Source of the DNA: Acidisoma silvae
Lineage (GTDB): Bacteria > Pseudomonadota > Alphaproteobacteria > Acetobacterales > Acetobacteraceae
NCBI RefSeq assembly: GCF_020618775.1
Contig: NZ_JAESVB010000006.1
Coordinates: 1 to 64,000, forward strand
Direction: 5' to 3'
DNA: 64,000 nt
Part shown: one piece after another, positions 55,783 through 64,000 of the stretch
Numbering within the stretch: the first letter of the stretch is position 1
Layout: every line of letters begins with the position of its first letter
The notes under the pieces: generated by a model
Told to the model about the DNA's origin: nothing
The model's database searches: none
The model's input: only the letters and a program-made list of their open reading frames with translations
Program-made: the position numbers and the translations under genes

Positions 55783-56766
55783 ATGAACGGCTCTTCGCCC
55801 AGCCTTGCCGACAAAGCGGCGACCTTGACCCCACCCATTACAGTGTCTCGGGATGTGGCGGAAGCGTTACAGTCGCAAAGGCCGGTCGTCGCCCTGGAAT
55901 CGACCATTATCACCCACGGCATGCCATTTCCCCAGAATCTGGAGATGGCCCGACAGGTGGAGGCAGACTGCCGCGCCGGCAATGCCGTGCCCGCGACCAT
56001 CGCCTTGCTGGATGGTGAAATCTTGGTTGGAATGTCGGCCGAGCAGCTGGAGCGGCTGGCCAATGCGCCTTCTCCCATGAAGCTGAGCCGGGCCGACCTC
56101 GGATTCGCCCTCGCCATGGGCCGCTCCGGCGGCACCACCGTCTCCGCCACCATGATCTGCGCGGCACTGGCCGGAATCGCGGTTTTCGCCACCGGCGGCA
56201 TCGGCGGCGTGCATCGGGACGGCCAGGACAGTCTGGATATTTCCGCCGACCTGGACGAACTGGCGCGCACGGCCGTCACCGTCGTCTGCGCCGGCGCCAA
56301 GGCCATTCTCGATCTGCCGCGCACGCTGGAATATCTGGAAACGCGCGGCGTGCCCGTGCTGGGCTATCAGACGGACCACCTGCCCGCCTTCTGGAGCCGG
56401 GAAAGCCCCTGGCGCGTGTCGATGCGGGTCGATACGCCGGGCCAGATCGCCGCCACCATGCAGGCGCGGCAGCGCCTGGGCCTGGGCGGCGGCGTGCTCG
56501 TCACCAACCCGATCCCGGCTGCCGATGACATTCCCTATGACCTGATGGCGGTCGTGGTGGAGGAAGCCTTGCAGGAGGCCAAGCTACAGCGGGTGGAGGG
56601 CAAAGCGGTCACGCCGTTTCTTCTCTCCCGCATCCTGACGCTGACCGAAGGGCGCAGCTTGACCGCCAATATCGCCCTCGTCCGCAACAATGTGCGCCTC
56701 GCCGCCGCTATCGCCAATTCTGTTACAGAACGGGCGCTCGCGGAAAAGAAGGGCAGCGCCGCCTGA
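55783..56766 (+). CDS. psuG: PsuG, pseudouridine-5'-phosphate glycosidase
   Basis: Cleaves pseudouridine 5'-phosphate to uracil and ribose 5-phosphate. The 327-residue product has VALESTIITHGMPFPQNLEMA, VPATIALLDGEI, SRADLGFALAMGRSGGTTVSATM, FATGGIGGVHRDGQDSLDISADL and VPVLGYQTDHLPAFWSRESPW, all family signatures including the Lys/Glu/Mn site region. The kinase psuK that supplies the substrate is not adjacent. It starts 17 bases after a long non-coding-looking stretch and ends 43 bases before the amidohydrolase gene. Confidence 0.93.
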   Translation: MNGSSPSLADKAATLTPPITVSRDVAEALQSQRPVVALESTIITHGMPFPQNLEMARQVEADCRAGNAVPATIALLDGEILVGMSAEQLERLANAPSPMKLSRADLGFALAMGRSGGTTVSATMICAALAGIAVFATGGIGGVHRDGQDSLDISADLDELARTAVTVVCAGAKAILDLPRTLEYLETRGVPVLGYQTDHLPAFWSRESPWRVSMRVDTPGQIAATMQARQRLGLGGGVLVTNPIPAADDIPYDLMAVVVEEALQEAKLQRVEGKAVTPFLLSRILTLTEGRSLTANIALVRNNVRLAAAIANSVTERALAEKKGSAA

Positions 56767-56809
56767 TTGCCTGATGACAGGGGCGCGGCAGGGCGCTTGA
56801 ATTGCGGGC

Positions 56810-57655
56810 ATGAATTATTCAGCCGTCACCGCGCCGCTCAGCGTGACCCAACCGGACGTGCAGACGGTGCCGCTCGTCTTCTCCTCCGCCCATTCCGGCG
56901 CCGATTATGACGCGCGCTTTCTGGCGGAAAGCCGGCTGGAACCGCGCACCTTGCGGCGGAGCGAGGATTATTGCGTCGACCGGCTTTTCGCCGCCGCCCC
57001 GGATTACGGCGCCCCGATGCTGTCCGCCCATTTTCCGCGCGCCTATTGCGATGCGAATCGCGAACCCTGGGAACTCGATCCGCAGATGTTCGAGGATGCG
57101 CTGCCGCCCTGGGTGAACACCACCAGCGCGCGCATCGGCGCGGGATTGGGCACCGTGCCGCGCATCGTCGCCTCCGGCGAGGCGATCTACGGTCATAAGC
57201 TGCGCTTCGCCGAAGCCGAGGACCGCGTTCGCCGCTGCTGGGAACCCTATCATGCCGCGCTGCGCCAGCTGATTGACCAGACCATGCAGCGCTTCGGTGT
57301 CTGTTTCCTGATCGATTGCCATTCCATGCCCTCCACCATGGGTCTGGCGACGCCCGATTTCGTGCTGGGCGACGCCTATGGCACCGCCTGCGACAGCGGG
57401 CTGGTGGCGAAGGTGGAACAATGCCTGCGGCGTCTGGGCTATTCCGTGCGGCGCAACGACCCCTATGCCGGCGGCTATGTGACGCGCCATTACGGCCGTC
57501 CGCGCGACGGCGTGCATGCCTTGCAGATCGAGGTCTCGCGCGGCCTTTATATGGACGAGCGGCGGATCGAACGGCATAGCGGCTTCACCCGGCTGCAACG
57601 CAACCTGACGGACCTGATCGCCTTTCTGGCCGCCGAGGATTTTGTGATAGGGTGA
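56810..57655 (+). CDS. N-formylglutamate amidohydrolase
   Basis: A 281-residue hydrolase of the FGase family, which releases formate from N-formylglutamate in histidine breakdown or acts on related N-acyl compounds. VFSSAHSGADYDARF, HFPRAYCDANREPWELDP, GTVPRIVASGEAIY, LIDCHSMPS and LQIEVSRGLYMDE are family motifs, with the His/Asp/Glu residues probably binding zinc. No hut genes are nearby, so the substrate is uncertain. The gene lies in a plus-strand run after psuG. Confidence 0.88.
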   Translation: MNYSAVTAPLSVTQPDVQTVPLVFSSAHSGADYDARFLAESRLEPRTLRRSEDYCVDRLFAAAPDYGAPMLSAHFPRAYCDANREPWELDPQMFEDALPPWVNTTSARIGAGLGTVPRIVASGEAIYGHKLRFAEAEDRVRRCWEPYHAALRQLIDQTMQRFGVCFLIDCHSMPSTMGLATPDFVLGDAYGTACDSGLVAKVEQCLRRLGYSVRRNDPYAGGYVTRHYGRPRDGVHALQIEVSRGLYMDERRIERHSGFTRLQRNLTDLIAFLAAEDFVIG

Positions 57656-57680
57656 TTCGAACAGGTCGCCGAGGAGTGTC

Positions 57681-57971
57681 ATGAAGCCATCCACCGCGCT
57701 CGCATCCCAACGCCATGCCATCCGCGCGCTGACCGGGCGCTATCGGGTAACAAATCCGCGTGTTTTTGGGTCGGTCGCGAAAGGCGAGGACAAGGACGGC
57801 AGCGATCTTGATATTCTGGTCGATGCGCTACCTGACACCACCTTATTCGACCTCGGCGCATTGCAGGAGGAATTGCAATTGCTGTTGGGCGTTCCGGTCG
57901 ATGTCCGAACGCCAGGCGATCTGCCAGACAGCATTCTGGCGCGGGTATTGACCGAGGCTCAGCCGGTGTGA
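57681..57971 (+). CDS. mntA: MntA-type nucleotidyltransferase antitoxin
   Basis: A 96-residue minimal nucleotidyltransferase. VFGSVAKGEDKDGSDLDILVD gives the GS-x10-DxD active site. In characterised pairs MntA inactivates its partner HepT by adding AMP residues to a tyrosine. GGAG precedes the ATG. Its stop overlaps the GTG start of the HepT-type gene in a GTGA overlap. Confidence 0.88.
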   Translation: MKPSTALASQRHAIRALTGRYRVTNPRVFGSVAKGEDKDGSDLDILVDALPDTTLFDLGALQEELQLLLGVPVDVRTPGDLPDSILARVLTEAQPV

Positions 57972-58312
57972 GCGACAGCCGCCTCCCCCAATATTTGGAT
58001 GAAATGCGGCGAGCGGCCGATAATGCCAGAGACTTCGTGTCTGGAATGAGTCTGGACGCGTTTCGCTTGGATAAGCGAACGCAACAGGCTGTGGCTATGA
58101 GCATCATCATTATCGGCGAAGCGGCAACCCAGATCATGGATCGCTATCAAGCTTTCACCGAAGCGCACTCCGATTGGCATTGGCTGGCGATGCGCGGAAT
58201 GCGCAACCGGATCGCCCATAGCTATTTCACGATCGACATGAAGATCGTGTGGACTACCGTGCAAACTGAAATTCCCGAAATTCTGTCTCAGCTCAACGCC
58301 ATCTCTGAATGA
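57968..58312 (+). CDS. hepT: HepT-type HEPN ribonuclease toxin
   Basis: A 114-residue HEPN protein. The RNase motif Rx4HxY is present: Arg79, His84 and Tyr86 in GMRNRIAHSYF, where the Tyr is the usual AMPylation target of MntA. GEAATQIMDRYQAF is another HEPN feature. The GTG start overlaps the MntA stop, so synthesis is coupled. The pair forms a type VII toxin-antitoxin module placed between metabolic genes, with the LLM oxidoreductase gene starting 9 bases later. Confidence 0.9.
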   Translation: MSDSRLPQYLDEMRRAADNARDFVSGMSLDAFRLDKRTQQAVAMSIIIIGEAATQIMDRYQAFTEAHSDWHWLAMRGMRNRIAHSYFTIDMKIVWTTVQTEIPEILSQLNAISE

Positions 58313-58321
58313 CCAAAGCCC

Positions 58322-59365
58322 ATGCAACTCGGCATCTATAGTTTCGGCGAAACCGCTGTGGACCCGGCCACCGGTCGCGCGCCGGACGCCGGGCAGCGCC
58401 TGCGGGATTTGGTGGCGGAAATCGAACTCGCCGATCAGGTCGGGCTGGATGTTTTTGGCGTGGGCGAGCATCACCGGCCGGATTACGCCGTCTCCTCCCC
58501 CGCTGTGGTTCTGGCCGCCGCCGCCAGCCGCACCAGGCGCATCAAACTGACCACCGCCGTGACGGTGCTGAGTTCCGACGACCCTGTGCGCGTCTTCCAG
58601 GATTTCGCGACGCTGGACCAATTGTCGGAAGGCCGGGCCGAAATCACCGCCGGGCGCGGCAGTTTCATCGAATCCTTTCCGCTGTTCGGCTACGACCTCG
58701 ACGATTACGACACGCTGTTTCAGGAAAAGCTCGACCTGCTGCTGCGCCTGCGGGATGAGGAGCGCATCACCTGGGCCGGGCGCCATCGGCCGGCGCTGGA
58801 CGATCAGCCGATCTTTCCGCGACCCTTTCAGAACAAATTGCCGATCTGGGTCGCCATTGGCGGCACGCCGGCCTCCGCCGCGCGGGCGGCGCGCCTGGGC
58901 CTGCCGATGGCGGTCGCCATCATCGGCGGCGAGCCGGCGCGCTTCGCGCCGCTGCTGGACTATTACCGCGACCAGGCCATCCGCGCCGGGCGCGACCCGG
59001 CGACACTCCCCATCAGCATCAACAGCCACGGCTTCGTGGGGGAGACGACCGAAGAGGCGGCGGAGGACTTCTTCCTGCCCCTCAAATCCGTCATGGATCG
59101 CCTGGGTGCGGAGCGTGGCTGGCCGCCGATGGGCCGCGCCGAATATGACCGCCAGCGTGGACCCAGCGGCGCGCTTCTGGTGGGCAGCCCGGAACAGGTG
59201 GCCGAAAAAATCCTGTTCCAGCACACCATCTTCCGCCACCAGCGCTTTCTGCTGCAAGTCTCGGTAGGCCCCATGCCGCACGCCAAGATCATGAAAGCGA
59301 TCGAGTTGTTCGGCACGCGCGTCGCGCCCATTGTCCGCGCCGAGGTGGCCAGGCGCGGCTATTGA
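58322..59365 (+). CDS. LLM class flavin-dependent oxidoreductase
   Basis: A 347-residue luciferase-like barrel enzyme, probably FMNH2-dependent. [72 protein letters not shown] is the family N-terminus; [27 protein letters not shown] and [15 protein letters not shown] occur later. The substrate is unknown. It is tightly spaced after the HepT-type gene but probably unrelated to it in function. Confidence 0.88.
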   Translation: MQLGIYSFGETAVDPATGRAPDAGQRLRDLVAEIELADQVGLDVFGVGEHHRPDYAVSSPAVVLAAAASRTRRIKLTTAVTVLSSDDPVRVFQDFATLDQLSEGRAEITAGRGSFIESFPLFGYDLDDYDTLFQEKLDLLLRLRDEERITWAGRHRPALDDQPIFPRPFQNKLPIWVAIGGTPASAARAARLGLPMAVAIIGGEPARFAPLLDYYRDQAIRAGRDPATLPISINSHGFVGETTEEAAEDFFLPLKSVMDRLGAERGWPPMGRAEYDRQRGPSGALLVGSPEQVAEKILFQHTIFRHQRFLLQVSVGPMPHAKIMKAIELFGTRVAPIVRAEVARRGY

Positions 59366-59451
59366 GCCATGCTTGACGCCGGTCCACCCTCGACGCCAAA
59401 TGATGATAGCGATAACACAAACAAGAAGACCCCAGTAAGGAAGGCCAAGCC

Positions 59452-60414
59452 ATGACGCAACCGAGCGACGTGGGTGACACGCGCCCTGAAATCCTCATCG
59501 CAACGCCGCTGCCGGCGCGGGATATCGCGCCGCTGGAAAGCCAGTTTCTGATCCACCGCTATGATCAGGCGTCGGATAAGCCGGCTTTTCTGGCCGGATG
59601 CCGCAAGGTGCGCGCCATGCTCACCAGCGGCCATACCGGGGCCGATGCTGCTTTGATCGCGGCCCTGCCCGCGCTTGAGATCATCACCTGTTTCGGCGTC
59701 GGCGTGGACGGGGTCGATTTCGAGGCCACCCGTGCACGTGGCATTCCCGTCACCAATACGCCGGATGTGCTGACCGGCGATGTCGCGGATCTGGCGATCG
59801 CACTGGCACTTTCCGTCATGCGCGACATCCCCAAGGCCGACGCCCATGTGCGCGCCGGCAAATGGACATCCGGTACCCTGCCCCTGGCCCGGCGCTTCTT
59901 TGGCAGCAAGATCGGCATCCTCGGGATGGGCCGCATCGGCTTGGCCACCGCCGAGCGCGCGCGCGGCTTCGGCTGCGAGATCGGCTATTTCAATCGCTCG
60001 GCCAAGCCGGGCCTGCCGTATGAGGCTTTCGAGACCCCGCAGACGCTGGCCGCCTGGGCGGATGTGGTGATCATCACCTTGGCCGGCGGCGCCGGCACGC
60101 GCGCGATTATGGATGCGGCGGCGATCGAGGCCCTCGGCCCGACCGGCTATCTGGTCAATGTCTCACGCGGATCGACGGTCGATGAAGCGGCGCTGATCGA
60201 AGCACTGCAAACGGGCAAGATTGCCGGCGCCGGCCTCGATGTCTTCCTCAATGAACCCAATATCGATCCGCGTTTCGCGGAGCTGCACAACACCGTGCTG
60301 ATGCCCCATCTGGGCAGCGCGACCGATGAAACGCGCCGCGCCATGGGACAATTGATGCGGGACAATCTGGCCGCCCATTTCGCCGGCCAGCCGCTGCTCA
60401 CGCCAGTCGAATAA
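59452..60414 (+). CDS. 2-Hydroxyacid dehydrogenase (ketogluconate/glyoxylate reductase type)
   Basis: A 320-residue NAD(P)-dependent D-2-hydroxyacid dehydrogenase. The nucleotide site is GILGMGRIGLATAERARGFG, and the catalytic Arg is in NVSRGSTVD, Glu in FLNEPNID and His in MPHLGSATDE. The family includes glyoxylate/hydroxypyruvate and 2-ketogluconate reductases. The next gene, 11 bases downstream, is idnD-like, which favours a sugar-acid role such as 2-ketogluconate reduction. Confidence 0.88.
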   Translation: MTQPSDVGDTRPEILIATPLPARDIAPLESQFLIHRYDQASDKPAFLAGCRKVRAMLTSGHTGADAALIAALPALEIITCFGVGVDGVDFEATRARGIPVTNTPDVLTGDVADLAIALALSVMRDIPKADAHVRAGKWTSGTLPLARRFFGSKIGILGMGRIGLATAERARGFGCEIGYFNRSAKPGLPYEAFETPQTLAAWADVVIITLAGGAGTRAIMDAAAIEALGPTGYLVNVSRGSTVDEAALIEALQTGKIAGAGLDVFLNEPNIDPRFAELHNTVLMPHLGSATDETRRAMGQLMRDNLAAHFAGQPLLTPVE

Positions 60415-60425
60415 GGATCTTCGTC

Positions 60426-61454
60426 ATGCGCACGGTCGTCATTCACGCTGCGAAAGACTTGCGGATCGAGGAGCGGGCGGTGGAGCCGCTGGAGCCCGGC
60501 CAGGTTGCGGTCAAAATTCAGGCGGGCGGCATCTGCGGCTCGGACCTGCATTACTACAATCATGGCGGCTTCGGCGCGGTGCGCGTGCGGGAGCCGATGA
60601 TCCTGGGCCATGAAATCGCCGGCACGGTTGCGGAGGTCGCACCGGATGTGACCGGCGTGAAGCCCGGCGACCGCGTGGCGGTGAACCCCAGCCGCCCCTG
60701 CCGGGCCTGCCGCTTCTGCCTCAAGGGCCTGCCCAACCAGTGCCTGAACATGCGCTTCTATGGCAGCGCCATGCCCTGGCCCCACATCCAGGGCGGGTTT
60801 CGGGAGGTTCTGGTCTGTGACGCGACCCAATGTGTGACGGCGACGCGCGCGTCAGTCGCCGAACTCGCCATGGCCGAACCCTTTTCCGTCGTGCTGCATG
60901 GCCTGACCCGCGCCGGGTCGCTGCTCGGCGCCCGCGTGCTGGTGACGGGATGCGGGCCGATCGGCGCGCTGGTGGTGGCGGCCGCCCATCTGCATGGCGC
61001 CGCCGAAATCATCGTGACGGATATTGTCGACGAGCCGCTGGCAATCGCGACAAAGCTGGGCGCGACGCGCGCCCTGAATACCATGGCCGACCCGGACGCG
61101 CTGAAACCCTATCTGGCCGACAAGGGCCAGATCGACGTCATGTTCGAATGCTCGGGCAATGAGCGCGCCTTGCGTGCCGGCATGGAAGTGGTGCGGCCGC
61201 GCGGCACCATCGTGCAGCTGGGCCTGGGCGGCGATATGTCGGTGCCGCAGAACATGATCGTGGCGAAGGAACTGTTGATTACCGGCTCTTTCCGGTTTCA
61301 CGAGGAATTTCCGCTTGCGGTATCGCTCATCGACAGCGGCCGGGTTGACCTGACACCGCTTCTGACCGGCAGCTATCCGATTGAGGAGGCCGTCACCGCC
61401 TTCGAACGGGCGAATGACCGCAAACGCGCGATGAAGGTGCAGCTGGCGTTTTAG
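60426..61454 (+). CDS. idnD: L-idonate 5-dehydrogenase
   Basis: A 342-residue zinc medium-chain dehydrogenase that oxidises L-idonate to 5-ketogluconate. Catalytic zinc: Cys37 (GGICGSDLHYYNHG), His62-Glu63 (GHEIAG). Structural zinc: Cys92, 95, 98 and 106. The Rossmann part has VTGCGPIGALVVAAA. SAMPWPHIQGGFRE and the C-terminal ANDRKRAMKVQLAF match the IdnD subgroup. It lies 11 bases after the 2-hydroxyacid dehydrogenase gene, so the two probably form a ketogluconate/idonate unit. Confidence 0.87.
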   Translation: MRTVVIHAAKDLRIEERAVEPLEPGQVAVKIQAGGICGSDLHYYNHGGFGAVRVREPMILGHEIAGTVAEVAPDVTGVKPGDRVAVNPSRPCRACRFCLKGLPNQCLNMRFYGSAMPWPHIQGGFREVLVCDATQCVTATRASVAELAMAEPFSVVLHGLTRAGSLLGARVLVTGCGPIGALVVAAAHLHGAAEIIVTDIVDEPLAIATKLGATRALNTMADPDALKPYLADKGQIDVMFECSGNERALRAGMEVVRPRGTIVQLGLGGDMSVPQNMIVAKELLITGSFRFHEEFPLAVSLIDSGRVDLTPLLTGSYPIEEAVTAFERANDRKRAMKVQLAF

Positions 61455-61459
61455 CGAAG

Positions 61460-61499
61460 CGTCATCCGCGCAGGCCGCACCGGGCTTGCGCGGATGACG
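61460..61499. repeat. REP-like palindrome after idnD
   Basis: Perfect 13-bp stem CGTCATCCGCGCA/TGCGCGGATGACG around a 14-base loop, starting 5 bases after the idnD stop. It shares the GTCAT...ATGAC ends of the other palindromic repeats in this window and may also terminate idnD transcription. Confidence 0.65.
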
Positions 61500-61634
61500 A
61501 GCGACACCGGCTTTGTGTGGCGGGCCGCGCGTTTTCATCACGCTGGCCGCCGGTTTTCGTGCTATTTTGCGGATACCGCTGAAACATCGTGGTGCCGCAG
61601 CACCGAATGCTGCGGGAACAGAATCGTCAACAAG

Positions 61635-61733
61635 ATGAAACTCCTGCCCTTCGCCCGGACCAAATGGCATGCGGTGCTTTACGCGGCCGGCGGCTCCACC
61701 CTGATCTGGTGGTGGTGGCTCGCGCGCTGGTGA
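61635..61733 (+). CDS. Possible 32-residue membrane peptide
   Basis: A short frame with ATG at 61635 gives MKLLPFARTKWHAVLYAAGGSTLIWWWWLARW: a basic N-terminus and one Trp-rich hydrophobic segment, with no Cys. It lies 41 bases before the CIRCE element of groES. No clear ribosome site is seen and no function is known. The composition is protein-like, but the length leaves real doubt. Confidence 0.3.
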   Translation: MKLLPFARTKWHAVLYAAGGSTLIWWWWLARW

Positions 61734-61773
61734 GGCCCGCGCAGCCAGTCGAGATACCGGCATTGTTAGAATG

Positions 61774-61800
61774 CTGGCACTCTCAGGCATAGAGTGCTAA
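61774..61800 (+). promoter_or_regulatory. CIRCE operator of groESL
   Basis: CTGGCACTC, a 9-base spacer and GAGTGCTAA match the HrcA-binding CIRCE inverted repeat (TTAGCACTC-N9-GAGTGCTAA); the right arm is perfect and the left arm differs at two positions. It lies 85 bases before groES, so heat-shock control through HrcA is likely. Confidence 0.85.
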
Positions 61801-61884
61801 GATCTGGTTGCTCGAAGCGTGTCACAATGGCACCGGGTCAGCGCAGCGGCCGCAAGCGGCCGGCACCAGGTAGTACCCCATCCT

Positions 61885-63860
<1,976 letters not shown>

Positions 63861-63868
63861 CGCCTAAA

Positions 63869-63900
63869 CCCGCCGGGTGCATGCGCCTGGCGGGGCTTTC
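63869..63900 (+). terminator. Terminator after groEL
   Basis: CCCGCCGGG and CCTGGCGGG form a 9-bp stem with one G-T pair around TGCATGCG, followed by GCTTTC. The T run is short, but the position 8 bases after groEL fits. Confidence 0.6.
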
Positions 63901-63902
63901 GG

Positions 63903-64000
63903 TCAGCGGCTGGTCGCTGCCAGCTGCTGGACGGTAAGCAGGTTCAGGTGCCTGTCGACCGCATCGCGCACCGATGTCTCATCACCGCTTTCCAGCGCCG
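63903..64000 (-). CDS. C-terminal end of a GntR/FCD-like regulator (cut by window edge)
   Basis: The last 32 codons of a minus-strand gene are present: ALESGDETSVRDAVDRHLNLLTVQQLAATSR then stop at 63903-63905. ALESGD and VDRHL resemble the end of the FCD ligand-binding domain of GntR-family regulators, in which the His helps bind a metal. Too little is present for a firm call. It is convergent with groEL. Confidence 0.4.
   Translation of the reverse strand, partial: ALESGDETSVRDAVDRHLNLLTVQQLAATSR

Noticed and set aside
53847-56018. 723-residue plus-strand open frame
   Set aside because: It is antisense to the YgjP-type and NMO-like genes, both of which show clear family motifs; long antisense frames are expected at this GC content.

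Overview
The window is high-GC DNA from an alphaproteobacterium, most likely a member of the Acetobacteraceae (acetic acid bacteria and relatives). The main grounds are a fused bcsAB cellulose synthase with bcsD and a GH8 cellulase, as in Komagataeibacter, the tolA-tolB-pal-cpoB-tilS-ftsH-folP-glmM housekeeping block, and genes for an L-idonate 5-dehydrogenase and a 2-hydroxyacid dehydrogenase. This placement rests on gene content and was not tested by phylogeny.

Layout. 1-11456: cell-envelope and housekeeping genes (tolA 3' end, tolB, pal, cpoB, tilS, ftsH, folP, glmM, thiD), interrupted by a vapBC toxin-antitoxin pair. 11443-13541 (minus): an ECF sigma factor, its DUF1109/NrsF-type membrane anti-sigma, a DUF29 protein and a DUF6314 protein. 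13753-17905: serC, serA, a 47-residue membrane peptide and a zinc alcohol dehydrogenase. 18199-30241: a cellulose operon, bcsZ - proline-rich BcsP/BcsH-like gene - bcsQ - bcsAB - bcsC - bcsD, mostly joined by ATGA overlaps. 30255-34015: three GT-A type glycosyltransferase-like genes, two of unclear family. 34103-38561: accA, a lipoprotein, an SLT+SPOR lytic transglycosylase, and bfd-bfr behind a likely Fur box. 38639-40484: a Tat-exported alpha/beta hydrolase divergent from an OhrR-type regulator coupled to a lone CcdA-type antitoxin.

40569-45058 (minus) is a catabolic operon: sodium/solute symporter, small membrane partner, GMC oxidoreductase and an HDAC-family deacetylase. 45301-49997 (minus) is a five-gene urea/amide-type ABC importer in urtABCDE order. 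Divergent from it are a cupin and a nitrile-pathway-type amidase, facing an L-asparaginase. The likely theme is uptake and hydrolysis of amides with release of ammonia. 53420-61454 holds a YgjP-type metallopeptidase, a nitronate monooxygenase-like flavoprotein, psuG, an N-formylglutamate amidohydrolase, a MntA-HepT toxin-antitoxin pair, an LLM flavoprotein, a 2-hydroxyacid dehydrogenase and idnD. 61774-63860 is groESL behind a CIRCE element. A GntR/FCD-like gene is cut by the right edge.

No rRNA, tRNA, CRISPR, insertion sequence or prophage was seen. Intergenic gaps repeatedly contain short GC-rich palindromes flanked by GTCAT/ATGAC. The parts most worth a second look are the cellulose operon with its divergent proline-rich subunit and structured leader, the deacetylase-GMC-symporter operon, the glycosyltransferase with a trefoil-like N-terminus, and a probable CTG start at a CTGA stop/start overlap.
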